Part shown: positions 62,727 to 64,000 of the stretch, one piece after another
How positions within the stretch are numbered: the first letter of the stretch is position 1
Layout: each line of letters starts with the position of its first letter
Assembly: GCA_963801045.1 (NCBI GenBank)
Contig: CAWDDC010000004.1
Location: forward strand, 124,001-188,000
Source of the DNA: JACCWP01 sp963801045
Lineage (GTDB): Bacteria > Actinomycetota > Actinomycetes > Propionibacteriales > Nocardioidaceae
Direction of reading: 5' to 3'
Length of the DNA stretch: 64,000 bases
The notes under the pieces: generated by a model
What the model was told of the DNA's origin: nothing
What the model saw: only the letters and a program-made list of their open reading frames with translations
Databases searched by the model: none
Made by a program: the position numbers and the translations under genes

Positions 62727-64000
62727 CGCGCTGGGGCCGCCACGGCGGGACGCGCGGCGGCCGGCGCCGAGGTCGAGCAGGCCGAGCAGCAGGGCGGCGA
62801 GGACGAAGCCGAGGGTCGTACGCAGCCCGACGGAGAACGCCTCGGCGTAGTCGCCGCGGCTGGCGGTGAGGGTGGAGAAGAACTGCGCGAGCACCAGGGC
62901 GACCCCCACCGCGGACCCGACCCGCTGCGCGGTCTGCAGCATGCCGCCCGCGCTGCCGGCGTAGCGCACGTCGACCTCGGCGACGGTCAGCGTGACGTTG
63001 GGCGAGATCACCAGCCCGGTGCCGAAGCCGGTCACCAGCAGCGCGGGTAGCAGCACCCACCCGCTCGGCTCGTCCACCACGCTCACGACGAGGTCGAGCG
63101 CCACCAGCCCCACCGCGCAGATCAGCAGGCCCAGCACCACCATGCTGCGGCCGAAGCGCGCGACGTAGCGCCCACCGATCGCCGCCGCCACCGCCGACCC
63201 GACCGCGAACGGGGTCTGGATCAGCCCGGCCTCCAGCGCCGAGTACCCGAGCCCCAGCTGCAGGTACAGCGTCAGCACGAGGAACACCGAGGTGAACCCG
63301 GCGAAGAACACCGTCCCGAGGCCGAGCCCGAGCACGTACGAGCGCACCCGGATCAGTCGCAGGTCCATCAGGGTCGCCTGCCGCGCGCCGGTCCCACCAC
63401 CGCTCCCAGAACGCGAAGCCGGCCAGCAGCCCGACGGCGGGAGCGAGCAGCCACCACGGCCGCGACGACAGCTCGGCGCTGTCCCCCTCGACCAGCGGCA
63501 GCAGCGCGCAGAGCATCGCGGCGGCGAACAGCAGCACGCCCACCGGGTCGAGCGACTGCCGCTTGCGGGGCGGCTCGGCCGGCAGCAGCCGGCGCACCAG
63601 CAGCAGCGCGACGATCCCCACCGGGACGTTGACCAGGAACACCCAGCGCCACCCGTCGTCGCCGCCGGCGGTCACCAGCAGTCCGCCGAGCAGTGGGCCC
63701 AACCGCGGTCGAGATGCCCGACGGTCATGCCGAACAGCCCGAACGCCTTGCCGCGCTCGGCGCCGCGGAACATCGTCTGGATGAAGCCGGACACCTGCGG
63801 TGAGACGAGTCCCGCGGCGAACCCCTGCGCCAGCCGGAACACCACCAGCCACCCGGCCGAGGGCGCGACCCCGCACAGCGCGCTGAACGTCGTGAACAGC
63901 CCCAGCCCGAAGGCGAACACGCCCCGCCGGCTGCGAGCGTCGCCGAGCCGTCCCGCCGGCACCAGGACCATGCCGAACGCCAGCGCGTAGCCCGCGACGA
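62706..64000 (-). CDS. MFS multidrug exporter, DHA2 family (5' end beyond window; frame-broken)
   Basis: Partial, missing its N-terminus. It has GRLGDARSRRGVFAFGLGLF (motif A region), RLAQGFAAGLVSPQVSGFIQTMFRG, the motif C area near LGGLLV, GWRWVFLVNVPVGIVALLLV and LDPVGVLLFAAAMLCALL. The C-terminal half is FFAGFTSVFLVLTLYLQLGLGYSALEAGL... with GFGTGLVISPNVTLTVAEV. Frames join near 63705 and 63390. It is a typical 14-helix proton-driven drug exporter pattern; the substrate is unknown. It ends in TGA at 62706-62708, convergent with the sirtuin. Confidence 0.8.

Overview
The window is 64 kb of very GC-rich chromosomal DNA from an actinobacterium, most likely Nocardioides or a close relative in the Propionibacteriales. 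The evidence is the strong G/C preference at third codon positions, the many GTG starts, and several families typical of that lineage: polyphosphate glucokinase, a DUF222/HNH protein, DUF3618 and DUF4235 proteins, a Holin-X protein, DUF5701, a Nei-type glycosylase and an acyl-CoA oxidase. I found no tRNA, rRNA, CRISPR array, integrase, transposase or prophage structure. The sequence carries roughly 50 apparent single-base indels, almost all +1 insertions, which split otherwise well-conserved genes into adjacent frames. I read these as sequencing or consensus errors, so split genes are annotated as one span with the frame breaks stated.

Layout. 1-2.2 kb: the end of an unknown gene and a PAS/GAF/SpoIIE-type phosphatase with a histidine-kinase-like ATPase tail. 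2.2-7.7 kb and 11.2-23.7 kb: the two halves of a carbohydrate-catabolic region. It contains a Tat-exported GH10 enzyme, a ThuA-domain protein, a nucleoside hydrolase, four Gfo/Idh/MocA oxidoreductases, a sugar isomerase/epimerase, a PhyH-type dioxygenase, a sugar ABC importer (binding protein and two permeases), a zinc alcohol dehydrogenase, an uncharacterised GHL6-like glycosidase, a LacI repressor and an AraC activator. Four near-identical LacI-type operators (core CAAATCGTTTG) lie just downstream of recognisable promoters in this region and tie it into one regulon. Between the halves sit a TetR regulator, a membrane/envelope module (Holin-X, DUF3618, DUF4235, YtxH-like, YihY) and a VOC protein.

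23.7-28.6 kb: acyltransferase, hemerythrin, patatin, a lipoprotein and an aldo/keto reductase. 28.6-32.3 kb: a sugar-acid operon (NAD-dependent epimerase/dehydrogenase, KDPG-type aldolase, L-fuconate dehydratase, SDR) fitting non-phosphorylative deoxysugar catabolism. 32.3-36.8 kb: a metallo-beta-lactamase/rhodanese fusion, an N-acylamino-acid-racemase-like enolase coupled to a COG3375 acyltransferase, and a VIT/CCC1 metal transporter with an unusually AT-rich upstream region. 36.8-44.3 kb: IclR, a MatC-type carrier, a serine-glyoxylate-type aminotransferase, a secreted protein and a large FAD/Fe-S glycolate/D-lactate-type dehydrogenase.

44.3-64 kb: mostly housekeeping or accessory genes: YihY, a membrane-anchored beta-propeller-like protein, DUF222/HNH, polyphosphate glucokinase, MFS with MerR, DUF5701, TauE/SafE, DeoR with PTS enzyme I, a CAP-domain protein, a Nei glycosylase, NDH-2, acyl-CoA oxidase, D-Ala-D-Ala carboxypeptidase, a sirtuin and a truncated MFS exporter. 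No gene-free stretch exceeds 300 bases.
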